Positions 11,521 through 26,068 of a DNA stretch of 64,000 bases are shown here, piece by piece. The DNA is from Archilochus colubris (taxonomy: Eukaryota; Chordata; Aves; Apodiformes; Trochilidae): assembly GCA_023079485.1 (NCBI GenBank), contig CM041084.1:119272467-119336466 (forward strand), read 5' to 3'. The notes beneath the pieces are model-generated. The model was not told the origin of the DNA. It made no database searches and saw only the letters and a program-made list of their open reading frames with translations. How positions within the stretch are numbered: position 1 is the first letter of the stretch; the number at the start of each line of letters is the position of its first letter. The position numbers were made by a program, and so were the translations under genes.

Positions 11521-14500
11521 TAGTGCCAAATGGCTATATAGACATATCCCAAAGCTCTCAATCTCTTAGAACATTTATTTTAACTTGGTATTAAAAGAAA
11601 ACAAATCTACCCACGTTCTTTTTTTTTTTCCTTTGATGTAACAATATTTACTTCTATGGGATCTTCGAGTCCTCTTCCTCTTTTCTTTACATGTAGTGCC
11701 CATACTTCAATAATGGCAATGTTGTTGAAGCTGTTATGGTGCAAGGACAGAAGAGACAAGCTTTGTAGGGGGAGGTAGTACCCTTTATTATCCCAAATCA
11801 GATAGCTGGAAAAAATCATATAGCTGGAAAAAACAGCTGATAGCCAGAGGGTCCAGCAGTTAAAAGTCTGGGGAGATGTTTAGAAATTCCAGCATCAGCT
11901 CACTGCTGTGCTACAGGTTTGCTGCATTATATTTGGCCTTTCATTTCCCCATGCATGGAGGGGAGCAGCTGCTTCTTCCAGGGCAGCACTGTAACAGCAA
12001 ACATGGAAAAGACCATGAGAAAGCAAGAATGGAAACCTTAAAAGCACTTTAGACCCCCCAACATTTGGTTTAAAACAGAAGGCTTCTACTTTCCAGAGAA
12101 GACCTAGGTTAATTCTTATTTATGTGTCATTTGTTGTCACCTAAATGAGTAAACATCAGGCACCTAATGCACTTAATGTAAAAGAGTAAGAATTTTTGTT
12201 GCAAAGTTGCTTGAAATCACTGAGCTTATGCCACAGACCTCACCCAAGCCTGGCCCATGGAAAAGAAGCAAGTTTGAAAAGCACCAAAATTTAGAATCTG
12301 GTGTCTGGACCAAACACTGAGAACAGCACAGTCCTTCAGTTTAAAAAAACATAGGGGAAAAAAAAAAGTTTTCTATATTTCCCTAAGTATTCTGATTTCC
12401 ATAACAAGATAACATTAAAGAGTCTCTTCAGTCATTCAAGAAACTGGGAATATAATGTTATTTTTTCCAAACAATGTCTGGTCATTAATTCTCGAAATAA
12501 AAGCGATTGGTTTTGTCCTTTATTGCAGTTCATTGCAACTTGTTCCTGTATTCAGTTCTATCGATTTCTATGGCATTCTGCTTAACATATTTCAATCATG
12601 TTGTGTTTCACTGTTCCAAAACATAGCTCTTGAGTATTTTATAGTCATTAATCTTCTATATTTATTTTTCTTTTTTTCTTCCTATATATTTTCAGTGACT
12701 AAAACTAAATGCCAGTCAATTTCTACATGCCTAAAGTGTTGGTCTGTATTTTCTATGTGCAATTTTATGAAATCACATGGGCCTGTTCAATCTGCCTTTA
12801 CATTCTAGTGAACTAACGAAGACCAAATTAAGTCCAAATGGCATCCGATCTCATGCTGTGGATCCACAGAAAAAATCCCACTCAAGATGTTCTGGGAAGA
12901 CTGAGGTGTGTCGTGTTCCTATGTGTGCTTTTTCTCCCAGCTGACCCTTACACTTTGGAAAAGCCCCCTCAGATCTGTGCCACCTGGTGGAAAGGGAGGA
13001 ATCCAGCCATAGGGAACGTGTTGCAGGAGCAGAGGTTTCATTCCTTAGGCTCTCCTGAGCACAAAACCAGTTCTCCCCTAGTAAAATCACTGGAACTGTG
13101 AAATCAAAGCCTCAGTCCTTGTGCAGATTAATTTCTCCTGAAAACTGTGGGAGCCTAAGAAAAGAATAGGAATGACTGAAATATAAACAAGGATGGCAAG
13201 AATCTCTCTCCTGATGGAAATCAATGGGAGCTTTAGCTGTATAAATCAGATGAGATTAGGCCCTTATGGACTGCTATGTTTTAAATGTTTTCAGAGAAGC
13301 ACATTTATTTTGAAATTGTGCAAGCAAAGGAAATGCAATTCTCTTTATTAACAGATGCTGTATTTTTTAAAATCTTGGAAGCTGTGGTAACAGAAGCAAA
13401 AATATCAAGCTTTAGAAATGCTTTTGGTATAATTTCATTATATGCTTTTGACTATGCTGAATATTATTTCCAGAAGCACAGCTTTAAACATTTGTTTTTT
13501 CCCATCTCGACTTCATGCACAGAATCCATTCCTGAATATCCAGCTCATGTATAATTCCTGATCAAAACGTTTGCTTGAGCAGTTGCAGGACTGGACCTGG
13601 CTTTCATTTGATTACAGCAAGTATAAAATGTGCAATCCAGGATCACTTCATTCGTCATGAATTGCTACGTAGCAAATCATGCAAAATTACCTGAGTATAT
13701 TTCTTCTGTTTTTTCGAAAACTTTGAAGCCATTTCAGACCTGTTTCCCATTCACCACAGTAAGGGGAGGAATATTTTTGAGTTCCAGAGTCAGTCTCCAA
13801 CAGCTGTGGAATTAATTTTACAACAACTTCAAGAGTCTTAAGATGAAGGCACTCCCCTGTGCACCTGAAAGGGGTCTGACTCTTCATAGCACTGGAAAAT
13901 GAAGATTGTTCAGGGAGATAGTTTTGCAATCAATATATTTTTTTATATTTTATACTAACTGCAGAATCCTGAATCAATGTTTTAATTCCTTTTCAATGAA
14001 GAAACCAAATGTTCAGAGAGTAATCGGATCAATTTTTGAGCAAATAGTCACATTTATCCAAATCTAGGGTGGGGGGAATAATGTATCGCACAAACTGCAA
14101 AGGAAGTTCAGGAAAGCTGTTTACAGGGGAAACATAAAGAATGTAACATGGTGTAGGGTGTTATTGCACTGAAGAATTTATATAAAATACACTTTTTTAA
14201 ATAAAAAGACAAAAGGCCTTTTAATTTGTCATTATATAGAACATAGGAGCCTCTGTGCTAATACAACCACACAACACACTGTGTCCTCACTTCAAAATTA
14301 ATCTCAAAATCCAAACATCAGTGATGTTAGAGAGGTGATATCTGATCTAACATTAGAGCAACTGACATAAAGAACCTTTTAGCACAATATTCCATAGCCA
14401 GAAGAGTGTGCAGAACATTGTATTCTTGCTTGTATCATACGTTAATTAAAAATAATACTGGCTTCTTGAGTCTTTTCCTAACAAGCAACACCAGGCAACA

Positions 14501-16548
14501 TATTAATTGTCCTTGAAAAAAATTAGTTCTTTTGAAAGTGGGTCTCTTCCCCTACATCTAAACTGATCTTCTGATTCCTTAGATGCATTTGAAACAAGGT
14601 TTACATTCAAATTGTATAATTAACTCCTTTGACTTCACCTCCAAACTGGACTCCAAATTGTCCTTTTCAAGCCCTATTGAAAATACAGTCAGCCTTGTAA
14701 AAATGTCCAGGCACTACCTGACTGTTGTCTCCATTCATATAATTTTTGAATCATGTGTACAGAAAATGAAGTTTAACATTTTGATCCTACAAAAATATTT
14801 TAAACACACACAAAAAAAAAAATTAAAGAAATAAGTTTTTTTTTCAAAGTAGCCAGCAGAGATCAAGCAAGAATGCAAATACAGCAAAGGGGGAAGAAAG
14901 GCAGAAAATTCTAAGTAAACAAGGCATGTTTTAATATACTGTATAAACAAGATCTCCAATAAAACATATATAAAGTAGTCCTTATTGACACTTAATGAGG
15001 TAAAATTGCCAGTAGCAGAAGATTTCATTCCAGATTTTGTTCCCTATCTTAATTCTTATCCTAGAATCTGAGCTTTTGGTGATGTTATTACCCACTTGCC
15101 TGCTACATAAATATCTAATCTGTAATTGTCTTTTCATAAGACTTTCCTGAAAAAGAAGATACTCTTTTCCTATCTTTGTTGATCTTTGGATCTTTTCCCA
15201 TGGCCCTCCAAATAACATCTTCCTCTTGGGAACAGTTGGGGACAAACAAGATGATAGGTGGATCTTTTTTATCAGGAAAGCATTTTGGTGATCTGCTATA
15301 AATGGCCAGATGGACTCTATTGAATACGGAAAAAGAAGGAAGAAAAAATAAGTGTCATTTCATCATTGTTGCAGCCATACCACCTCCCAGCTTCACATGT
15401 TTCTAGTTTTAAAATGGTTTCTTCCAGTGTCCCCCTCAACCTGCAAGTTGTTCCAATGCACTGATTGCACCCTTCACAGCTACTGCTTCCCTTGGTGAAG
15501 GAGGGTTAGGGGACTGGCAGCTTGAAACAAAATTGTTTGCATCGTGTGATGGTTTCTTGTTCAGCAGTTATGCACCATGTGATATCTGCAGGTGGAGTAA
15601 CATTACTTGTCTTTGTATCTGTTCCATTGCAGGTTTAAAGAGTATTTTTTTTTAAAATGTTGTGTTACAATAATTAAGAAGTTTTACCATTTAGTGCAAT
15701 GGAGATTTCTTCCAAAACAGCAGTGATATTTTATAGTCTTATATGATTATTGATTGCTATTTGATTTTCTTCTATGACACCTAACACAGATCCAGATGGA
15801 TTTCATTGTAGGACAAGGAAGTAGCACAGATATATGATTGCTCTTTTTAATTAAAAGTAGCTAAAGAATATGCTATTAGCTCACATTAAATTTAAAAAGA
15901 CAAGATTACCCTAATTATACCTCTGAAACAAACAGCAACATGTCTTTACCTTGGACATTAACTGTAGTTCTCTGGTTAACATAAACCCTGAATCTTGAGG
16001 CAGTAGGGTAATTAATATCATTAGGTTATTTTTTTACCTCAAATCAGTATTTAAGTAGACATTTGACATCAGCAGGAGTAATGTATACTACTAAACCAGA
16101 AAGTCTATGGCTTATGTTTACACTGGCAGCTTAGTGGAAATCAGGAGAGCTCTCCTGATGTGAATCTCTCAGCTATCCCTGCTTCTCATGCTTTGGTTCA
16201 CATCACAGAGCAGTCCTGGAGCATGCAAACTGGATTACTTTTACATGAAGCTGAACCAGAAAACTTGTTCCATGAGGGCACCTCCTGTGCTGCAACCAAA
16301 CAAAGTATTGAGGTCTTGGTACCAGACTAGAGTTGGTCCAAAACATTTCCCCTGATACACAGTGTGAATTGTGCACTCAAACTGTGCTCCTCAATAAATC
16401 TGCTTCTCTTGTGTTGTACTACTTGCTAATGTAGACACAGAATACCCTTAGCATGAGTTATTAGCCTCAGTCCATGCAGTCTTGGTTAAATCCCTTAGTA
16501 AAGCAAATTTTGCCAGTGTCATCAGTGGTATTGCTTTAAAAAAGCAAG
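11521..16548. other. Intergenic KCNB2-TERF1, left part, no gene seen
   Basis: AT-rich, with no convincing exon. It contains a small 18-bp tandem duplication (ATAGCTGGAAAAAATCAT) at 11802-11833. Open frames are short and scattered on both strands. Part of the left end may still be KCNB2 3' UTR. Confidence 0.55.
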
Positions 16549-16669
16549 ATATGGATGTGGCACTCAGTGCCATGGTCTAGCAACTGCAACGGTGGTTCAA
16601 GGGTTGGACTCGATGATCTCTGAGGTCCCTTCCAACCCAGCCAATTCTATGATTCTATGATTCTATGAT
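16549..16669 (+). mobile_element. CR1 LINE 3'-end fragment (copy B)
   Basis: Only the last ~120 bp of a CR1 is present. It begins at GGATGTGGCACTCAGTGCCA (the last codons of the ORF), runs through GGACTCGATGATCTCTGAGG and ends in three ATTCTATG-type octamers. This is extreme 5' truncation in the same subfamily as copies A and D. Confidence 0.93.
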
Positions 16670-19600
16670 ATAGCCACAGATGAAATTGTCTCCAGTGTGT
16701 TCTCCAACTTAACCCAAGTGGAATAATCTAAAAACTAAATTCTTGATAACCATTGGATATTGGATAGCTGTGGTTTGCTGTTTGGGCACACTCTTCAGCA
16801 CTGCATATTTCTATAGTCAAGTTACTTGAAAGTTGGTGTTACATTTGATTAAGATAATACAGCCCTACATTGACTCCCTCTGAAATTATTAAATCAGTGA
16901 AATGAGTAAACTGACTGCAAGTAGACCCCTTTAACTTAACAGAAATCTTAGTTTATACTGGCATGAATAAAAGCAGATGGCTGTGAAAATGGCTAAGCAG
17001 TGGAGGAGGATCAGAAGCTCAGCTTGTGTATTTTTTGATGATCTACCATGTCTTTCCATTTGGATCATCAGTTGAAATTCATTTAAATTAGGGGGCTAGT
17101 AGGGTTTTGATTGTGTGCTCTGTTGCTCTGATGTCTAGGACATACCTTGTAAAAGGTAATACAAGAAACAGAAAGCCTGTTCTTTACCTTATTTTTTTAA
17201 CAATTGCCAAGGTGAAGGATGTATGTCTTATACTGATATTTTTGCTCTAAGTTTTGCTCAGATAGCATCTCTCAGTGGAGATTCAGAACATGAAACACTT
17301 ATGCCTGCTCTTCAAGTCCTTAAGCAGAAAGCCAGTGGGAATTCTGCCTGTATAAAACTGAAGGATGGAGCAATATATTATAGCTTTAGGCAAAAGGAAC
17401 AGTTTCTAACATATCACAAAATGAAAAAAAAAAAAAAAAACACCACAAATACATTGTTGGGGCAAATCATGGGTACTTCTGGTAGGATGCAGAGTTCTAG
17501 ACTTATACCTCTAAATTTTCAAAGAGTTATGTAGAGTTTACCTTTGTAACTCTTCCAAAAGTCAAAGTAGCCATGCTGATAAAGTGAAACACGGAGGGAT
17601 GAGTGCACAAAGAACTCGAGAGTTGAATACATAGCCTATTGCTTTAAGATCACTGTAAATATCAACTAAAATATGTACTAGTTCATGTTTATAAGTTATA
17701 ACTGTGTTTCATAGATACAGTAGCATGACTAAGATTAGTTTTATTGAGTTTCATGAACTTTACTTTGTATTCTTCTGTGAATGCTCTGAATGCTGCAAAC
17801 AAAAAAAGCACAACAGTATTTTTTCAAGTTCTCTTGGCGCGATAGCAGTGTCTACACTATTGTTCAGTTTTACAGAATTAACAACATTTCATCATAAAAT
17901 CCTATATTAACAACATATCTTTCTTTAAAAGAACTGTCACTAGGAGATAAAAGCATATGTGATAAGTCTTGTCTAATCTCATTCATATGCCTTTACAAAA
18001 TGCCCCAGACATCTGTGGGACAAAATGCTGCTTTTGCTTCAGGCGTTGTTTGTATCTGGGGGTGGGGCAGGGAAATAATAGGGCATTTTGCAATGGTAAT
18101 TGCATCAAACATGCTTTTTTCATAATTATTGTATTTGTTAGAAACATTTTGGTTTAATTTCTTTTTGTAGGTAAGACTGTTCGACAATAGCTTTATTTTT
18201 TCAGCTAACCATCTGATTCCATTAGACTAATAACTTTTCACATTTAGTGGTATTCGTATCAATGTCTCCATATCAGCTGCATTTTAACTTCATAAAAAAG
18301 GAAATGTGATTATTATTTTGTCATACTAGATTTTGCTGATCAACTAAATATCTCCGCACCAATCTACATATTAATATGCATGTTGTAGTCTGTACAGTTG
18401 TTCAACATCAAATATCTGTTTAATTTATGTCAAATGTCTGTAAAATAAATGCATTGTTCTCCATTTCAGTCTGATAGAATAAGCAGGGTAGTAAATAAAT
18501 GTGTAAATGAATCATCTGTGTCTCATTTCAGTTCTCTGCATGAAACCACTTCACATTGAACATCACATATAGATCAAAACACTAATCCATAGTGTCTTTA
18601 GATTCCATAACTTGACAATACTATACAGGGATCTCTGGCAGACAATGTGTACATAAATAAATCATGTGGCTATGCAAATAAAGTCAGAATCCATTATTAT
18701 TTTTTTTAAATGAAATAGAGTGCTTCTAAGCCTTTTTATTTTCTTCTCTGTTTGGCATTACTGCTAATTACTATTTGCACTGTCATAGAGACAAGACCTC
18801 AAATGGCTTTACAAGGGTGAGTGAGCATTATTGCCTGCAAGATGGAAAGCCAAAGTTTGAAAAGAATTAGCAGCCTTTTTGGATAGTCAGACCTGGGCAC
18901 CTCAGCCTAATATTCAGATGTGGTGGATAAACCAATCTCTTGTTCAACCTACGAGTAAGCAACGACCTAGCTTGGAGCCCAGCACCTTGTTACCTAAAGT
19001 GGAACATTTTTTTATAGCCCAGAACCTGGGAGAGAAAGTGTAAGTTGTACTGGGAACTACTTTTTTCCTTTTGGATGAGTCATGGAATTAACTGGGTATC
19101 TTACAGGCAAAGTTTTGCTGCAAATGCACCTTTAATTGAGCATCTCTACCATTTAGAAAGTAAGGAATATTATTTCTTCATCTTCAAAATACAATGCTGT
19201 TTTTTTTATTTCTACATCTGAATAGTATTACAGTGACATAAAAACCGTAGGAGGACCAAATTCAGCCCCTTGTTGAGGAGCATGCTGATTATAGTTATTA
19301 AGAGAGAGCTTAGAGACATGCTTTAGCTCCACAACCCCACTGTATAACACATACCTCAAGACACAGGCTGTTGCACTGCTGAACTTCTCCCTTTCAGCTT
19401 TTAATCTAAGGTTTTTTGCTCTGAATGGGTAGTACTGTACATAAATCTGTATTTATTCCATCTTCTGTTCTACCTTAAACACATTCTTAACCTCTTCTTT
19501 CCTTAAAATCAAACCCCACATATTTCTTCTTACTTCTTCCAGTATCTCCTTGGTATTGATACAAATAATTGCATTTGAAAAAAGGGATTTAAAGTTTTAT

Positions 19601-22600
19601 GTATTATTCAATTACCAATCAGTCTGCAGACCACACAGCTATCCATGGTACCCAAAAGTATCTTCCCAAACTCCATTTCTAGGTGCACATTCCAGCTGCC
19701 CCATGGCTCCACCCTGCAGCAAGGCCTGGGCTTCTGTAAGTCCTCTGACCCTACAAATTTTGACTGCACAGAAAGGAAGCCAAGCCATGCAGGAGAGACT
19801 GAGTAGGAGCAGGATCCACCACTGGAGTTTAGACACAACATATTATCTCTTCAGCTATGCCCTGATATTAGAAGATCTTTCAATTCTCACTATTTCATCT
19901 TTTTCCATTTCCTCCTCTCCCTCTATTCTTTCTTGTGGAGCTCATTCTAAAAAAATATCTAGCACCCTAGCATCTCATCCAACTCCCCAGCAGCCTAAGA
20001 AAGGAATGGACTTGCTGCTAGCACCAAAATAAAAGCACAGCAAATCCCCACTATTTTATTGGTGCGATCTGACCTGCAGCTGAACACAAATGCAGCTAGA
20101 AAGCAGGCAGGATATTTCATGCAAAGCTCCAAGTGGGATATGTGTTCAGGATTAGGTCCTAAAGAAACATATATTCCTGGCAGAGGAGGAATAAAGCAGG
20201 TCACAGAGATCGTACTGCTAAGGTACTGAGATGTACAAAAGGTTAGCATAAAAGCACATCTCTCTAATCTATTCAGAGGAAAATTTCAAGCATTTCTAAT
20301 ATAAATATTAGGAAACTAAACAATCTAAATAGACAGGATTTGATTCTAAACCTTAATTTACTGTGAAGGCTTCAATCACATTTCTGCTGACTCTCTGAAT
20401 GCAAATATTCATTGAGTGTAGAAAAAACTAAATCAAAAATCAAGGGAAAATTGTTCAGGCCTTTTTTTTTTTTTTCTCTAGAAATCCATATCCATTCTTC
20501 CACCTGAAAGAAAAAAAAGAAATCCAGGGGTGAGGGGGGGTCAGAATTAGACTATATTGTATTATGCAGTGGGTTGGGTGTTTCTTTAAAGGTTTCAGAG
20601 AACCTCACAGACCCGAGGCCAGAGACCTCAACTGCCTGCATTAGAAAATGGTGAAAGTGTAGGAAAAAAATATTCCTGTGGCTTTCTCCAAAAAAATTAT
20701 CAACTTTTAATGGATATATCTAAATATGGTTGTTAATATAGTTGACTCATTTTTTGACTCTCAGCCAATAAACTTCCCCTAGTAAAATAAGTCAAATTAC
20801 CTTTCAAAGGTGATCTGTTCATTTAGGACTGAAGTTTTCAACTAAGCACTGAAATACCAGCAGACTTTATGGGCACCACAGAATCCACAACTGAAGTTAC
20901 ATTCATAAATAGATATTGATTTTTGAAAGCAGTTTCATGTAAGTAATTAGCCACCTTTCAATATTTCAGTACTATTTTCTACTCAGTCATACGCTGAAAA
21001 GGTACCAGAATTGCAAAATGCAAACTTGCTTTCTCTTCATCAACTCATGATGAAAACGGTGATCAAAATGATAACTGTATCTTGCAAGAAACAGAATTTT
21101 TAACTCATATTTTTGTTCTGCACTAGAACAAAAATGGAACATTGATATTGTCACTTAAAATCCTCTTCTTTGGTTTTCATGGATTATCTAAGGAGACATG
21201 GCCCTCATTTGGGTCCTATAACTACAGATTTGCACTGTGGTCTCTGAACCAGAGAAGCACAGCGTGGCCTCCAGCACAGACCTGGCACTTGGGCACTTCC
21301 CAACGTTTGCTTTTAATACTGAAACATTTAAGACTGAATTCTATGTCTTAAAGCCATTATCTATAGATAACAAACATTATACAAGAAGCCCTGATCAACT
21401 GAAATCAAATTATAATGACTCAGTATCTAAGAAAATTATAAGCTTATATCCTTATCCACACTGGGACTTATACGTTGTCATTACGTATTAATAAAACCCC
21501 ACTATGAGCCAACAAAGATAAAGAACCTGCTCTAAAATAAGTTTTAAATACCTCAATGATTCAACGTTGAACTCCAATTGTTGTACAAAATTATCTTTTC
21601 AGCTTTTGGGGGAAAAGTAGGGCATAAACAAGAAGGCTACATACACCTCATGAAAATATAATTGCATTATTGGCTCATAGTAACTAATTTATCAGATTTT
21701 ACTGATGCTTGACAGAGAGAAAAATAGATGCTATTAACCAGATGATGAAAAAGTCTGCAGTTTTGTTAGGCAACAACTCCTGAGGGCCCAGAGGGATTTT
21801 ACTCAAAACTGCTAAATTGGCTTAAAACTACAAACTGACTTTGTGTTAATGAGGATTTTACTTGGTATTACTTGCCACAGGTGAACTGAGACTTAAATAC
21901 ATTTTCTTCTTCCTAATGAAGATAGGATGACAAGGAGCAAAGCCAGAAAGACCAAAATTATTTTTAATCACCAATGTGCCTTCAAATGCATTTATCTTAG
22001 AAAGCATTTAACAATGTTGAGCTACTAAAAGCATAAAATGCATCCTCTTTGCAGAAAATAAAAGCAAACCAAACATGAACATCAAAAAAAGGAATAAATT
22101 TTAAAATTACAATAAATAACCATGATTTGTTTTGTTATTTCTCACTCTTCGTGCTTTCAATAAATTACCATCCTTACCATACTGGAAATCAGCACAGCAA
22201 CAATTTATTGCTGATCTCTACTAAACAGCCATTTATGTATTTCTATTGCAGAAAAAATCATGTTATCATTCCCTGTTATTTAAGCTACTAATGAAACTAC
22301 TGTTTTACTTTACAAAAGAAATCTATTTTTAAGATTTGCTTTCTTTTGTTACAGTTTTCAAGTGGCAATTTGCAGTGAGTTTTCATCATTTCTTCCCATG
22401 TCATTTTGCTTCTGCTAGACAGAAAAAGATGAGCTGTCAGCTGTGAAATATCAGTACAGTATCCATATCCATGCTAGTGAAGTTAAAAAAGCTTCTTAAG
22501 AGATTACTACAACTTAGTGCATTCATTAAGGAAAAAGGTTCAAAGTGACCTGTACTCTGGTTATGTTACAATCCGGGGTAACATTAAATTTTTTGGTTCT

Positions 22601-25600
22601 TTGTTTTGATCTGAGTGAACAAAGTCCAACCAGCAAAGGTTGGGTGCAAGAATAAACTTTCATTTGACAACTGCCCAGCCACCTTAGCCAGGTACATCAG
22701 CAGAAATACAATCAAGGTGGCTTCCTCCACCCCAGCCAGGACTATTCACTTCAGAATTGTCTCAAGGCAATGAATAATTCCAGCCTGAGAGGAATCTCAC
22801 AGATTAGACTGGATAATCCACAGTGAACAGAGCCATCATTAATGCCTCAACTGCAGGAAATGTTTCTACCAAATTGAACACTAAGGCATCCAACCATAAA
22901 ACAGCTCCATAAAGAAGCAGAATTCATTAGCTCAGCCACTCAAGCAACCTCCCTATTTATCAACTTTTCCATTTTGGCCTTTTTCCATTGTTAGTTTAAT
23001 GATTTCATTAAACTATATAAAGAAGAGGGCTTAATTGTACCATTCTTTGAAAAGAACCATGTTTTCAGTTTTCCAGTCCCTCACCAGGATGCTACAATAG
23101 AAACATCTTATGTTTGTGCCTCAAATTCCAGTGGTAACTCTGAGGACTTCCTTAGCAAGTGTCTCCATATACATATATATATATGAACACCCATCCACAC
23201 ACAGAGCACATATGGAATCTGTCACTGTCTTAGCACACTGACCTGCAAACCAAAACCCCACAACGCCTCACCCACGTACTAGGGTATAGTCACAATCTAA
23301 AGACATTTCTCAGTTTGCAGAAAGGACGATCTGACAGACCTCACGCCTCTTAATTCATAATTGGACCAGAAGAAGGTGGATACCAGGACATCATTCCATA
23401 CACACAGAAAAATGGAAGTGTTAACATCTGCACATCACTATGATTCCCATGAGGCTTGTATGGGTGGCATAAATTAAAGCATACGTAGCCTAGAATAGTT
23501 TCACTCTGGCATAAATTGCTACAACTGCAAAACAAGAAGTTTCTTACAACAGAAAGAGTAGAACTACTGCTTGAATTATTCTCCATTTTTGCTTGGTTCA
23601 CCCCTTTTCTCATCAGGACCACATAAGCAAACCACCTCAAGCAAGTTCCACAAGTGTGTTTACCTTACCTTGGTAAAGACTGGAGAAAAGCTCTAATTTT
23701 TCTATGAAATATTTTAAAACTGAATCAAAAATTGCCACATGTCTTGAGGACGATAAAATAAGATTCCCAGTTATCAAAAGAAAAAGACTGTGCTACATGC
23801 ATACAAAAAATCTAAACAGATAATCAGTCTTATAGTGTTAAATAGTAAAAGAAAAGTGTAGCTACTTTTCTTTTATGTCTAAGCCATCATCCTTGCCCAC
23901 AAAACTGAACAAAGAAAAAACAATTTTCAAGAGGCACCACTGCATAAATATGCAGCTACCTCTGCTTTCTGTGACAAGTTTCCCTTCAGCATTTCCCCAC
24001 AGTTAAGAATGAAAGTGATTTTTGCCTAATCAGCATGTTTTGAAATTTCTAATTATGAATTAAATCACAATTTTAACCAACAGCAGATGATTCCACTTTC
24101 ATTTGGAAGCTTGGTTTCGTAAGAGCATCAGACTCAGTTTCACCCATTCACTTGAATCTCAAAATCTCTGGTTTTCTGGTACTAAGTACATCTCATCTTC
24201 TCTGTCAGAAGGTACAGATACACAGGTAAGTATGTCTGGTTTTAATATTTTCACAATATTAAAGTTGTTGCAAGTCCATTCTCTTTTTCCCAGTCTGCTA
24301 AACACATCCAATCTTGAGCTAGTCAGTAGAGACAGGGAATCACGTTTCCAGGACCTTATTTTCACATTGGGAAAAGTTTCAAAGCTAATAGTCCCCAGGG
24401 TTTGGCACACTTAGAAAAACAAATAAACACATAAAGAAATTATTAGTTCTAAACAAGCAAAGTTTCCAAGAGGTCTTTAACAATCATTTAATGGAAATAT
24501 TGTGACCTGAACTGACATATTATGTATCGCAGGAATAATTCCACAGAAAATGATGCCAAATGTCAGTCATTGCTCAGTATACCAGGGATATCTAGATCTG
24601 GCCAGTAACTCATGGACTCATTCCTATATCTCTATCAAACAATTTACATAAAATGTAATCCATAAAGATCATGTAATTCATTAAAGCCTGTAAACACCAT
24701 GGATTTTTTAACATATTTAAATGTCTTGATCTTAGCCAAGGAGAATTCCATATAACTTCATCAGGAAATTTGGCATATGTGCTATAAAAATATGTCCTGG
24801 GAATATCTAGTAAAGTCAAAATGTGAGAAGTATTTGCTTCTGGTAGCAAGATGGATTGCAGTCAGCGCCATACAGCATGCCAGGTTTCCATTCTTCTTGC
24901 TAAGGGGAGTCTCACACACTGTGGTAAAACATTGGTTTAACACTCAGTGGTGGGAATGTGCCAGTGGGGATGGTGGGTGATATTGTAGTCAGCTACACTA
25001 TCTTTAACTCTGCTCAAGTCCCTAATGTAGCTCTTCAACTGGGCCAAAATAAAATACCTATCAATTCTTTTTCTGTGTGTGAATTAATCTTAGTAAAGGG
25101 GAGGAGACCCTGCTGAGTTCATTATATTGAATACTATAATACGCTTTTCTCTAAAACTCTATTACATTTACTGAGAATAAAGCAACTTTTATTCTTTCAT
25201 ACATATATTAGCTTAATGAGCCATTAAAATGTCTAGTATTTAAAGCATACCATGAGGGCATCTATGGTTTAAGCTTCAGAAATCACCCAAGCATCTTTCA
25301 AGTGTTAATAGCACTCTCAACAGGAGTAATCTAGCCTTTCATTTATTTTTTAATTCCACCTTCATTTAATGCTATAAAATGCAATTATTTACAAAGAAAG
25401 CAGGCAAAACCTGGAACATTGTACGGAGTAATCTAAGTTAGGAAAGGCAGAATGGGAACATATATGTAGGATAATACCCTGCTGCTGATCAGGTCCCAGG
25501 AAAGTCCATATATTTTCTTTCACACGTTCTCTAGTTAATTATTCAGAAACTTCTTCCTTTTCTGATGATCAGAGTTCCACAATGAATCTGCCCCCTTGGA

Positions 25601-26068
25601 AGCAGCAGTATCCATCCACAAAGGGGCCAAGTGCATTTGCAGTGACCTCCAGACCTCCCAAACAGGCTCTCATACAGAAATATTGGATTTGGAGCTCCCC
25701 GTGGGAATACCCCAGCAATCTGTGTGACCTGGAGACATGTGAGCCATTGGTTCAGCCTTACCACATTTGTCTGCAAAGCCCAAAACATTTGAAACCACAG
25801 CACATGTATACCCAGAGAATCAAGGACAGGCAGAAAATGTTTACAGAGCTGTAGCTATTTTATACTGCAGACCAACCTCACCCATCTTATTTTTCTCCTC
25901 TCAGAAATTTACTGCACCTAATTGCTTCTGCATGATTGGTTCAGGAACCCAATACCCATAAACCTATGAAATGTCTACATGGCATTATCCTTACATAATA
26001 TTGGCACACTCATAAACAAAATCCTTCACTGAATAGAAAGTTTCTGTCAATAAATTCTAGACAGATAT
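16670..26068. other. Intergenic KCNB2-TERF1, central part, no gene seen
   Basis: About 9.4 kb of AT-rich DNA with no recognised gene. It has short homopolymer runs (poly-A near 17422, poly-T near 20461) and a (TA)n stretch near 23170. The longest open frame, about 160 codons starting near 19550, has no ATG of its own at the start and no recognisable domain. A short frame at 25582-25854, just before the next CR1, likewise matches nothing I know. Regulatory elements may be present but cannot be called from one sequence. Confidence 0.5.

Noticed and set aside
15500..15520. Telomere-like GGTTAGGGG near the centre of the intergenic region
   Set aside because: Only a single repeat unit; not an interstitial telomere array, and its presence near TERF1 is not meaningful.
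19550..20032. 160-codon + strand open frame in the KCNB2-TERF1 intergenic region
   Set aside because: No ATG at its start, no recognisable domain, and unremarkable composition; consistent with chance in 19 kb of non-coding DNA.
25543..25961. Overlapping ~90-codon frames just before CR1 copy C
   Set aside because: They do not resemble CR1 ORF text or any protein I know; too short to support without homology.
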